From NCBI GenBank assembly GCA_011037195.1, contig JAAEAF010000239.1, positions 1-64,000 on the forward strand: a stretch of DNA of 64,000 nucleotides, read 5' to 3'. The position numbers were made by a program, and so were the translations under genes. Positions 47,190 to 57,379 of the stretch are shown here, one piece after another. The notes below the pieces were generated by a model, which was not told the DNA's origin, ran no database searches, and worked only from the letters and a program-made list of their open reading frames with translations. Numbering within the stretch: position 1 is the stretch's first letter; each line of letters starts with the position of its first letter. The DNA is from Triatoma infestans. Its lineage: Eukaryota; Arthropoda; Insecta; Hemiptera; Reduviidae.

Positions 47190-47400
47190 GTTAGCACAAT
47201 GGTAGCGCGCTGGACTAGCAACGCGGAGATCCCGGATTCGAATCCAGCATGCTGACCTTAGATTTTCTCTTCCTAGGAGCCTCTACAACTCACTATCCTC
47301 GGTGTTGGGCAGTGTTGTCTATCTAGCTAGAGAACACTGCTTGGAGGCCGGCAGTGCACTGAGAAGGCTTCGGGGCACAATGGATCTTTCAGGGTGCAGT
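47190..47400 (+). mobile_element. tRNA-derived SINE
   Basis: Head GGGGTTAGCACAATGGTAGC with B box GGATTCGAATCC, then the family body TCTTCCTAGGAGCCTCTACA, CACTGCTTGGAGGCCGGCAG and GAGAAGGCTTCGGGGC. It is a close relative of the 31143 copy and lies between the two convergent genes. Confidence 0.75.
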
Positions 47401-47518
47401 GCAATAATCCCCTACAACAAGCTACAATATGTGCGTAATTAGTACTTAAAGAAGGCATCAATAATAAACTACTGATCACTGAAGCCAATTTCGAGAAAAT
47501 TATGAAAACTAAAAAAAT

Positions 47519-47744
47519 GAAAACCACTTGAGTTTCCTGGTTGAGACTGCGTCAGTGGTTTGCTAGAAAACCGACGTTTCGTCCATATTGCAACGAGCTT
47601 CTTCAGGGTCATTATGCATTGAATAAGCCTCAAAACTCATTGCAATATGGGCGAAACGCTGGTTTCTAGCAAACCACACACGCGGCCTCAACTCGGAAAC
47701 TAGAATTGTTTTTCATGCAAATGGTGGCGGAAACCCAAAAGATC
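47519..47744. mobile_element. palindromic element with 12-bp direct-repeat flanks
   Basis: The left arm GTTTCCTGGTTGAGACTGCG, TGGTTTGCTAGAAAACCGAC is mirrored by GCTGGTTTCTAGCAAACCAC and GCGGCCTCAACTCGGAAAC. The exact direct repeat AACTAAAAAAAT is at 47507-47518 and 47745-47756. The left arm carries a hammerhead-like core on the minus strand; the right arm keeps GGGCGAAACG but has lost CTGANGA. Confidence 0.75.
47567..47612 (-). ncRNA. hammerhead-ribozyme-like core, 47.5-kb element
   Basis: Minus strand: GACC-CTGAAGA-A-GCTC...GGAC helix II-GAAA-CGTC-GGTT. Helix I pairs at four positions (two C-G, one A-U, one G.U). Helix II pairs better if the mirrored arm's GGGC replaces the local GGAC. One spacer A and loopless ACGT helix III, as in the 5.1-kb copy. 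Confidence 0.4.
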
Positions 47745-48605
47745 AACTAAAAAAATATTAAAGTTGCCTTGAGTTAGGGAATTTTCATTGAGCCTTCCTG
47801 TTGTATCCATCCCATGGTGGTATGTAAAAGAGAATATCGAGATTGAGCTTATTACAATTTTATTTTTCGAGATATATTGTTATCCTTTTAAATGAAAGCT
47901 TACAATAATCCAAAAATTACTTGCGAATTGCAGAAGTCATTCAGTTACATAGTTACACGGATCAATTTAGAGCAACCACTAAATAACATACTTTTCAACT
48001 TGTGGAAAATGAAGTAAATAATAAATTAAAACAAGATGAAGCAAGGAAATTCAAATTAATAAATCTTTTTTAAGGAACAATTTATATTTTAATTTAATAA
48101 TTTAAAACATATATTAATAATTTATAAAATTAAATATTATTAAAAAGTAAGTATAAAATCATAAATTTATAAAGCTCTAAGTAGGTACTGAATTAATTCA
48201 GGAATGTTATATTTCTTTTAAATACACATGAAAATGATAGGATATGTATTTAAAGTTATCCTTAACACGATATATTTTTATATTAAAAAAAACAAGCGTA
48301 TATTAATAGATGAAATATTGTATAATTAGTGAGATTCACTTCCCAGAGAGAGAGAAAAAAAATAGTCTATTTTTTTCTATTCTGATGATTTACAAATTAA
48401 ATTATTTTATTATATTCCATTAAAAATATACGAGGCCACAGTTAGGCATTTAAATATCATTTTATTTCATTAATACGATGAAATAATCTTTGTTTTTTTT
48501 TTAAATAAAGGATTGATTGCACAAGGTTTATTGGTAACAAATTCGACCAAAGCTTTTGAAGAAGTTATATTATTATCAATCATTCATTCATAATCATATA
48601 TTCAC

Positions 48606-51600
48606 TTAAAAGCTAAATTTTCCACGAACCTTAAAAAATCCTAAAGAATTTTTATTATGAATAAGTGCACCTAATCCCAAATAATTTTCCAAAAGTATTG
48701 GTTTATGTTGTACAGAACATTGAAATGTCTTGATTCTGCGATCCATTGTTTCCAATAGTTGATTTAAAAAGTCATCAACATTGTAAATTTTCCTTTCACC
48801 ACTATCATCATCTAGATCATGAATAAAATTTTTCAATATTAATTTTTAAAAATTATTGATATATGTAATAGAAGCAATAATAAGTAATTACTTCAAGAAG
48901 TTATCAATCAAAACATGATTTTGCATGGATATAATATGATTTCCTTTTTTTTTTTCAAGAATAACTAAAAATATCTCGAAAGTATGATGTGCTAATGTCA
49001 ATATCTTAAGCCTTATACTTATTAATTGGATATTAAATCATTGTAGCATCTTCTTATTGGGATTCCAGACAACAGCTAGTAAGTTACTGGGGAAATGGAT
49101 CATTTGCATACTTTTTTTTTATTCGTGGATATACAAATGTAAGTATTTAGATCGTTTCTTTCGTCCTAGTTTATATTTACAAAATGTTAGTCATTAAAAT
49201 ATCATATGAAACTAGCCTCAAAATTATCCCATGAATTAGGATAACATTTTTTTTTTACATGTGGTTTAAAGTGTCCAAATGAAGACAAGGGAACGCTGAT
49301 AACTGAATTATTTATGGGATGAATGTTTTTGCACCAAATATTTAATTGTAAAATGAGACTTACCACTATCAAACCGACTTTTGTTTTGGACTAGACCAAA
49401 CTTAAAATTGGTAGAGCAAATTCATACCGGAATGTTTAGGAAGATGCACAGTGACAAATTGTATCTCATAATCATCATGAGATGGTCTTGCACAGCCAGC
49501 CTATCTTTTCTCATATTTTCTTATATCTCCCCACAAATCAGCGTCTGAGAAGACAACTATTCAAAGAGATCAAAGTAGTCATTATCGATACAAAAAGCAC
49601 CTTTTCTATTTTTGACAACTTTGTAAAGAAAGGACTTCTGGAATTGATAGACCCCTATTTCATTAAATGTTGCAACTTCAAACTGAAATACAAACTAACG
49701 AAGCACTTAAAAATAGTGTAAATTTTTTGCCCCGTAACCTTTTACCGCCGCATCGACCATCTTAATTATTCAGGGGGCTCCGCCCACCACTGTTCAATAG
49801 CCTTACTGGAATGCTTTCGAGAAATAAAAAAAATTAAACAAGCAAAAATTTGTTGGCTGGGACCAAAGAAAAAACCATCTCAAAAAAAGTCCTCTACACT
49901 AAACTACACATACCAAGTTTCTGCACTTTCCACTCATTTTCTAGTTTATTTCTGTTCATTCATTTTTCTTATAATTACTTATTGATTTGTTTCTCTCTCC
50001 TACCACTCCTCTTACTTCCCAACTTTTTAAATTTTCTCTTCTCTGTCTTCTTTGCAACTATACCTTACTCCATAACGAAAACAATAACCTCCTCTTACAT
50101 TCAACTCTGAATTCTTCCTTAACAGGTATTGTACAATCGTTAAATGTGCTAGTTTTTATTATGCAATTTCATGTATTTCTGTTTTTTTGTTTATGTAGTT
50201 CCTGAGGAAGGACATTAAAGGTGTCCGAATCGCCGAATAAACTTTTAAAGATAAAAAGTTTTTTCTTTGGCCCCAGCTAACAGACTTTTTGCATCGTTTG
50301 ATTAATAACGGCCAAACATAACTATTGTTTATATTAAAAATAAATAAAGCTTTGTCGTTCCAACTCGTATATACTCAGATCAATATTCTGTACAGTTTCG
50401 ATTTATTCTACCTTAAGTTCGGAACTTTTGAAGAAAATAGATAAATAATAATAAACAACAATATAAAGTGTATGGAATATTCAGGAAAAATCAATGCATA
50501 ATCCTAATCAAATATAATCGAATGTACTGATTGCACATTACGAAGTAAATAAATAAATAAAAATAAGATAATTTCCAAATATGAAAAGAATATTATCTGC
50601 ATAATAAATAATACATTGAAGTTTGTGCAAAAAATTCAATATATATTTTGAAAACATACTTTTTCTGATATAAACATTAACAAAAAAAATACTAACCGGT
50701 ATGCCATAATAAAGGATGCGATGTGAATGTATTAAACGGTATATCCTTTTCAAATGGATTCCACTTTTTTATAAAAGGCAAGGGTTTACCCTGATTCCAC
50801 ATTGTCCTGACTCCGCTCAAATTTCTTGATCTAGATTTACAAAAAAGAATATTAAAAGTTTCTAAAAAAAAAGAAATGTCTAGAAGAAAATAAAGACCCA
50901 GATAGAATTTTTAAATAATAAAAAAAGAATAAACTAATTTTCAGTAAGTTTTGCTAAATTCTAAAAACTGAAAGTTTGAGGTAAATGAACAAGATTTGTG
51001 CAAAGCAAATTAATAAGTTTCTACAATCAGAAACTATTCAAAATAATTACATAACCATCCAAATATTTAAACTACATTGAAAAAAAAAACATTTGCAAGG
51101 GAGAAATTAATAAAAAATTATTAATAACAATATATACAACTGTGCACTACTAATAAATACTAAAACAATTAATTTAGGTTAAAAAAGAAAAATAATAAAA
51201 AATAAACACCAGCAATAAGACAAAACCGAACGATAAAACCAAGCACAAATTAACATTCAGTTTACAACATAAAAATGAATACAAGACCCCAATTTCTTTT
51301 TTCAAACAATAATACCTTGCCTCGAAGTTATTAATTCGAAAAGTATTAGCACTTGTACAAGCAGATGGCATACCGGCCCATCGTTCTTGTAATGGCCGCA
51401 CAAGACAGCCTTTGACAATGCTTGTGACACCTGTAGCTAATCCATCAATATGGCTGTAATAAAATTTTTTTGTTCTATAAATCTGTTAAATTATTCTTGT
51501 GATAATATGAGGATAAAGTAGATGTATTGTCCTCTAGGAAGACTAGCTCCAAAATAAGGTTATTATCCGCACTGAGTGTACTGCGGGTGAGTTAATTTTT

Positions 51601-52514
51601 TACAGATACAGAAGCTATTGGTTAGATTTCGCAATTGAATGAACAAAATGGCTGGTTCAAAAAAGTTTCATAAAGAATGCAATTTTGTAGCAATTTTTTG
51701 TTTTCCCAGCTATGATTAACATTTACATAGACAGATAGAATTATTCAGCATTACCCACACTGAAACAGATAAAACTTATACTTACGGTATCAGAGAGATT
51801 GGCGGATAAGCAAGATCTCCTACAATAACTGTATCTATAATATCCAAAGGAACTTTTTTACAATCTAACTGTTTAAGAGCTATAAAATCATATTTTACTG
51901 TTATCAACATTCTCGTTGTAAGAAGAACCATTCTTTCTTTCTCATTGTCCCAAAAACTTATCCTAAAATATATAGCATCTCTGAGTTATATTCTTAAAAA
52001 GAAAAAGGATATAAATTATAAGAATCGTTAATTACATGGAAATATTGAATTTATTAATTAATAAGATATAGGAGAGTTTATATAAGGAAATAAAGCACTT
52101 ACTCTGTTAATAACCAAGATCCAATAAGATCACCATCATCTGGCGTTAACAGTTCTCTTTTACATTCATCAACAGCATTTGACACCAATCCATTACGATA
52201 ACAGAAGAAGTCTTTAGCATTTTCTCCTGACCAAGGGACTAGCGCTAAGGTATTAGGGCGTGCTAAGATTTAAATACAATTGGATATTTTCAGATATATT
52301 AATACAAAGTTTGTTTTATTTTCATTAACTTACCTTTTTTACTAGGAGATTCACTACTTTTTGGAGCATTCCCATTTAGCAATGTTTCTAATGATGAATC
52401 CATTGTTTTGTCTTGTGATTTTGTAAACATTTCATTTTCAATTTGTAAAGTAGCACCTTCAAATGCACGATCCGGACCATCATCTAATGTGAACTGAACA
52501 TCATCTTCTTTCAT
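48606..52514 (-). CDS. TPRG1L: TPRG1-like (hSac2 domain) protein
   Basis: Six exons on the minus strand, in transcript order: 52514-52334, 52262-52103, 51962-51786, 51453-51316, 50830-50697 and 48811-48606; 331 aa, all phases agree. The acidic N-terminus starts MKEDDVQFTLDDG. Then comes the hSac2-type domain: GDLIGSWLLTE, SFWDNEKERMVLLTTRMLIT, VKYDFIALKQLDCKKVPLDI, PLPFIKKWNPFEKDIPFNTF and LLENYLGLGALIHNKNSLGF, ending KVRGKFSF. This matches the tumour-protein-p63-regulated gene 1-like family. In mammals TPRG1L (Mover) is a presynaptic vesicle-associated regulator of release; the insect role is not known to me. The exon at 51453-51316 inserts about 46 residues absent from the vertebrate form as I know it. 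Tail-to-tail with the KEN-motif gene. Minus-strand AATAAA at 48532-48527. Confidence 0.9.
49842..50285. mobile_element. inverted-repeat-ended element with hammerhead-like segment
   Basis: Left end TTTGTTGGCTGGGACCAAAG followed by AAAAAACC is mirrored by GTTTTTTCTTTGGCCCCAGC and TAACAGA near 50280. Near the right end, CTGAGGA (50202-50208), one A, a perfect GGACA/TGTCC hairpin (50210-50214 with 50222-50226) and GAAT repeat the family layout, with GAAA decayed to GAAT. It lies in the last intron of TPRG1L. A related sequence occurs at 63578-63680. Confidence 0.5.
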
Positions 52515-53341
52515 TTTGTTAATTTCTGATTCAATAACAGATCAATGTACTTTTTAATGTTGACACTATAACCAATGAGGAGGTTATGATTATCAACAAA
52601 AATTTGCTACTTCCTACCATCAGTGGCAGCTAGCTGATATCATGCGTTTCAGTACGGAATTGATGCATTAACATAATGAAAACTTTTCCTCTTTTTAAAA
52701 TGAAAAATCCTTGGTTGAGTATATATTTACAGTACTTAGTTTCCATAGCTAACGCAAAAACGACTTTCACTTAGTTATAATGGAAAAAATATTTCTTTCA
52801 CAATTGTTTATTTTCCAGATGATAAGCGAATAAAATTATAAACATTCTCTCTTTTTAACTGGTTATATCTATACCTAAGTAAATCATTTTTCATTTTAAT
52901 TGAAATCATTCAGAAATTTAGTTCTGAAACAAATGTAAAACTCTAAAATTAAAGAAAGTAGATGATTTATCAAAAAGATTTGAACTAGAAATGTTAAAGT
53001 TACTTCTATATTACAAAATGAACGCTTCCTAAGTTTAAATAGCCTTCTTTTTTCATTAAGTAGAACCATCCTAATATAAAAGATTTACTAAAGGAGCTTA
53101 TCAGCGAAGTCATTAAATTAAGTATTCTGGGGAACCGCTGCCAGTAATTACTTCAACCATATTGTATTCACCTTCCAAAGTTCATTCTATTTTGTAATTA
53201 TTAAATTCTATTTCTAAAGAAAATAACTGAAAAGAAAACGTTACAATCGAGTAAAAGTTAAGTGATGGAATTCCTGTTAAGAAAGCCATAGAGAAAAGTA
53301 TCCATTATAAAAACTCTCTTTATTTTCAATTAAGTACATTT

Positions 53342-54003
53342 TCATTTCCTAATTAATTTATTTTTCAACCTATTCATTTCTACTCTAAAAGCAAGCAATA
53401 AGAGCGTGATATTTTTCTTATACCACTCAACATTATACCAAAAATGTGTTTTCCAATATTTGTCAAGGAACTTTTTATAAAATATTGACATCTCATCAGC
53501 ACTTAATGGCATCTCAGCCCTTCCTGGGCGGCTTTTAATTTTTTTTTCAAATTCTTTTCGTTCCTGCAAGTTATGCCATTAGCAAATTTAAATTACCTTA
53601 CAAAAATAATTGTTTTAATTCAACTTAAGATTAAAAGCAAACTTGAAATTTTACCTCAATGAACTTTGTGTTATGATTAGACCAAAATTCTTCATGCCAT
53701 TTCTGCACATATTCTCTTTCATGTCGGAAAATCTTTTCAATGGCTGTTTCGTTTCGTGGAATATGAAATATAATTGGCCTGATATTAGATATTGGATTTG
53801 GAGGTCCTACAATATCTCCTTTAACTGAAATTCCATTAGTGATGTCTTGTGGTTTGCTGGAGTGGTACACTTTAGTCAACTAAAATTTTCATAAAACACG
53901 ACAGATTAATAAGTATTAGAATTACAAATCAACATTAAACACTCAAAGAAAGTGTTACCTGGATTAGAAGAACTTTTTGCCTTAAAGAGAAAGTATAAGC
54001 CAT
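53342..54003 (-). CDS. COA8: cytochrome c oxidase assembly factor 8
   Basis: Three exons, in transcript order: 54003-53959, 53879-53655 and 53563-53342; 163 aa with in-phase junctions. The family core is clear: GDIVGPPNPISNIRPIIF, then a WHEEFWSNHNTKFIE segment, ADEMSIFYKKFLDKYWKTHF and YNVEWYKKNITLLLLAFRVE. This is the COA8/APOPT1 family (human about 190-200 aa), a mitochondrial matrix protein that supports complex IV assembly and is linked to cytochrome c oxidase deficiency. The short first exon (MAYTFSLRQKVLLIQ) is basic and uncharged-hydrophobic, compatible with a mitochondrial targeting sequence. It is the only in-frame start with a good donor. The poly(A) signal (minus AATAAA at 53324-53319) lies 18 bp past the stop. 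TPRG1L starts 0.8 kb downstream on the same strand. Confidence 0.93.
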
Positions 54004-54240
54004 TACCCAATACACAATTAAAAATTACAAAGTATGCAGTTGAGCGAGGTAACTTCAAAGTACAATATATCATTGCATTAGTGTAAATTTATTGTAAACC
54101 TTCATTATTTTAGCGAAATTCCATCGACTGCTATAACCTACCAATAGAGATAAGAAACCTTAATACTAAAACTCACCACTAGAGGTTTCCTCTAGAGGTA
54201 TTTAAACTAATGCAACATTAATTTTTTACGGAGAGCAATT

Positions 54241-55019
54241 TTTACCTGTTATCATCGTGTCAAATTTTCGATATCAAGTTTTGGTTGAACTTTATTCATG
54301 CTCGGCCTTCATGACAGTAAGCGCGCGGACAAAGGTCCACTTATTTTCGAGTTTGGCCGGCTAAGGGGTATTTTTTGGGGTGCAGGCACTCCGTCGTGAA
54401 GGGCCGTGAAAGAGATTACTGAAGGTCCGTAAAATATTAAACAAACATTTATTAGCAGTTCATACAAAGTGCTTCACCATACACTACACTGAAGGGGCTA
54501 CTATAAGTGCATTTTCACCAGAAATATTTGAGGCCCTGAGAAAAAGTGATCTTAGAAAATAGTCTGAGTATGTATCTGTATGTGAACAGCACAGCCTAAA
54601 AACGAAAAATGGCACAAAGTTCAAACTTGACTTTCCGTTTGGGTATCACCATGGGATCCGACAGTAAGTTATCTGTCAAAGATCCTCAACCACATACAGA
54701 GTGGATTTTTCACAAAAATTGCGATTTTCTCTAAATGGCTCCATTGATTTTGTTTAAACATGTTATAAAACTATACCGATGAGGAGATAAAAGTTTTATT
54801 TGGAAGGTATTTCTATAATTTGGGTAAATTCATCTAGGGCCGCTTTTGGGGGAGGTTCGAGGGAGCACTTCCCCATTAAATGCTAATTTAGTTTATTATA
54901 CGATTCCTTCATCTAAACAATATTAATTAGAATTAAATGGGTTGTCAAAATTCTGAATTTGAAAAAGCTCGTATGACGGGAAGTACGTTTTTACTGAACA
55001 GTTTTTTGCGATTTTCAAT
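54241..55019 (+). repeat. R295 repeat copy interrupted by a GC-richer insert
   Basis: The R295 head (ATCGTGTCAAATTTTCGATA) is broken at about 54283 and resumes at about 54500 (ATTTTCACCAGAAATATTTG). Between them lie about 215 bp of unrelated, more GC-rich sequence containing CATGCTCGGCCTTCATGACA and GGTGCAGGCACTCCGTCGTG. Units follow to about 55019. The insert is not identified. Confidence 0.6.
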
Positions 55020-55560
55020 CTTCAATTAAAAGTGATATGTTTCTATTTATGCAGCAAGCATAGGAAAGAAAATCGTTGTAACCGTTTTTGAGAAAAATCC
55101 AGAAAACTCAAAATATTATACATATTAGATAATAATACGTAATATTAACGTTGAAGTGGTAGGTATTTAGAGGAAAGCTACTGTTCCCCCGGAGCCCCCT
55201 CAAAAAATCAAAATTTTCCCTGGAAAATGTTTCGAATATAAGTGACAGGTATTTATGTGTGTAAATAGTGTAAGAAGTTTAAAGAAAATTATTGGAACCG
55301 TTTCGGGAAAAACTGAAAAAAGAATACAATGAAATGGCACTTGCTTGGTTGATAGATTTTGCCCGGAATTTTACGTGTCTGATACTGTGGTAATACTTAA
55401 ATGGAATACCAAGTTTGAGCTTCCTGCGTCTTTTCGTTTTTGAAATATTCTGTTAACACACGCAGAACATTCGCTAAAAAATATTTTTTTCTATTCAGAG
55501 TTCCTCAAAACTTTTATTTCCGGTGAAAACTTTTACTATGAATGGGAGAAAGTAAAATGT
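55020..55560 (-). repeat. R295 repeat copy, inverted
   Basis: Minus strand reads as R295: CTGGATTTTTCTCAAAAACG, CAACGATTTTCTTTCCTATG, CGAAAAGACGCAGGAAGCTC and TTTTCACCGGAAATAAAAG. With the plus copy just upstream it makes a head-to-head pair. Confidence 0.6.
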
Positions 55561-56131
55561 TGTGAACGATTGGTTTTTCTCTCTTTTTCACTCACTCTCT
55601 CTCCCCTAAATTAACACAGTAATTAGCTATCACTTTTATTTATTAGCTTGTCTCTAAAACGCCAGAATTCAAAATTTCAGAAAATCGGTTAACCATCAGT
55701 GCGAATTTACAGAATAAGTTTTAGGGAATAAGTTTAGTCTGGGGGAATTTTCTCAGAAATGGCTACTATATTCTTTAAATTGAAATAATAACTGTTGGCC
55801 TTTGGACGGCATACAGTTCATAACTGCTGTGTTATAGTTCTACCAACTTTCTAGTTTTTTTCGTTCTAATTGATAGTTAAAAATTATTTCGTTCATTCAG
55901 TAGTTCTACAGTGTTTTTTTTTTCATTATTTATGAACATTTTAAGATTATTTTCTACTTATTTAAAATAATATTTGTTCTCAAATACTAAACAAGTTGAC
56001 GAGTCACACAGGTGAGCTTAGTGTTTGTGACGGTGATCTGTATGTAACTAGTGGTGGGAGAACTGTCCCCACTACTCTAACTACATGTACTAACCTTAAC
56101 CCAGCAGTACTGACAGTACTGGGGCCGATCA

Positions 56132-57379
56132 GTGCCGCAGTGTACTGATTCTGTACATGAAGCTATGGATGGCGTAAAAACTCAGTCACCTCAAGAAGTT
56201 AGCTTCACGAAAATACCATACACTGGAATTAAAAGAAAAGTTATTACTAGTCCTAATCAGGAGATAACAACTACTAATAAGTTTCAAATATTGTCTGTAG
56301 ATGAAAATGATTTTGACGATACTCCCGTAATCCATTCTACTAGTAAGAACTTAACTAAATCCAACTCGTCACCTAAAGTGAAATTTGACATGCCACCTAT
56401 CGTCATGTATTCTCAATTCAAACACCATTCACATTCTGTGAAATTGATCAAGGCGAAACTTACTGGACACATTGAATTTAAGCACAAGAAAAATTCAGTA
56501 ATTGTTTACACACAAAATTTGCAGGATTACAACTTCTTCAAAGACTACATCTCGAAAGCTGGCATTGAATTTCATTCATATACACCTAGATCTGAACTAG
56601 GTCCAAAAATGGTTGTATATCTACCCTCTGCTATAACCCCTGAGGAAGTAAAGGAAGATCTGGTCAGTCATGGGTTGTCTGTAGTTAAAGTTGATCAATT
56701 TTATAAAAGAGAGGATGAACATTCTAGTAGATTGCCAGTTTTTGCTATTTCCTTTGGCAAGGGCACACCCATCAAAGATATTCTTAATGTTAAGGCAATA
56801 GCCTACTGCCGTGTTCAGTGGCAGAAATATAAGAGTAAAAACATCGTTATTAGATGCTTCAGATGTCAAGGAATAGGCCATTTGGCTGTGCATTGTCACA
56901 AAACTCCAAAATGTGAGCATTGTGCTAAGAACCACGGCTCTGAAGAGTGTCCTCAGAAAAATATTGTCAACTCTGCAAAATGTGCGAATTGTGGAGGTGC
57001 ACACAGATCTTCGGACAATCAGTGCCCGGTTATTGCTGCTGCAGAGGCTAGGAAAAAGTACCGAATAAACCCAAGGCTTAAACCAGACCCACCTATATTA
57101 GCAGATCACGCACAATTTCCTGTTCTCAACAGAAGAAATACTACCAACCAAGAAGCCCCTTCTTCAGTGTGGGGAGTCCACCCACGCAGGGAGCAACAGC
57201 AAACACCAGCTAATGAAGAAACATCTCTTTTTTCTTTGATTAACACTTTTAAAGAAATGTTCAATTTTAGGAGTCTACTTACAAAAATTAAATCGCTTAT
57301 TGTTAAAATTAAGACTGCCCCAGACCTTATTTCTAAATTGGCACTTATTGCAGAAGCAATTTTCTCATTGTCAGAATGA
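56132..57379 (+). CDS. LINE ORF1, gag-like nucleic-acid-binding protein
   Basis: 415 aa from ATG at 56132 to TGA at 57377-57379. After a Ser/Lys-rich N-terminus there is a PRE-type/RNA-binding region (about residues 90-240). Three zinc knuckles follow: CFRCQGIGHLAVHC (CX2CX4HX4C), CEHCAKNHGSEEC (CX2CX3HX4C) and CANCGGAHRSSDNQC (CX2CX3HX6C). This is the classic ORF1 layout of Jockey-group elements; the protein coats the element RNA. The stop overlaps the ORF2 start in ATGA (57376-57379), which fits translational coupling by termination-reinitiation. The frame is fully open. Confidence 0.9.
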   Translation: MPQCTDSVHEAMDGVKTQSPQEVSFTKIPYTGIKRKVITSPNQEITTTNKFQILSVDENDFDDTPVIHSTSKNLTKSNSSPKVKFDMPPIVMYSQFKHHSHSVKLIKAKLTGHIEFKHKKNSVIVYTQNLQDYNFFKDYISKAGIEFHSYTPRSELGPKMVVYLPSAITPEEVKEDLVSHGLSVVKVDQFYKREDEHSSRLPVFAISFGKGTPIKDILNVKAIAYCRVQWQKYKSKNIVIRCFRCQGIGHLAVHCHKTPKCEHCAKNHGSEECPQKNIVNSAKCANCGGAHRSSDNQCPVIAAAEARKKYRINPRLKPDPPILADHAQFPVLNRRNTTNQEAPSSVWGVHPRREQQQTPANEETSLFSLINTFKEMFNFRSLLTKIKSLIVKIKTAPDLISKLALIAEAIFSLSE

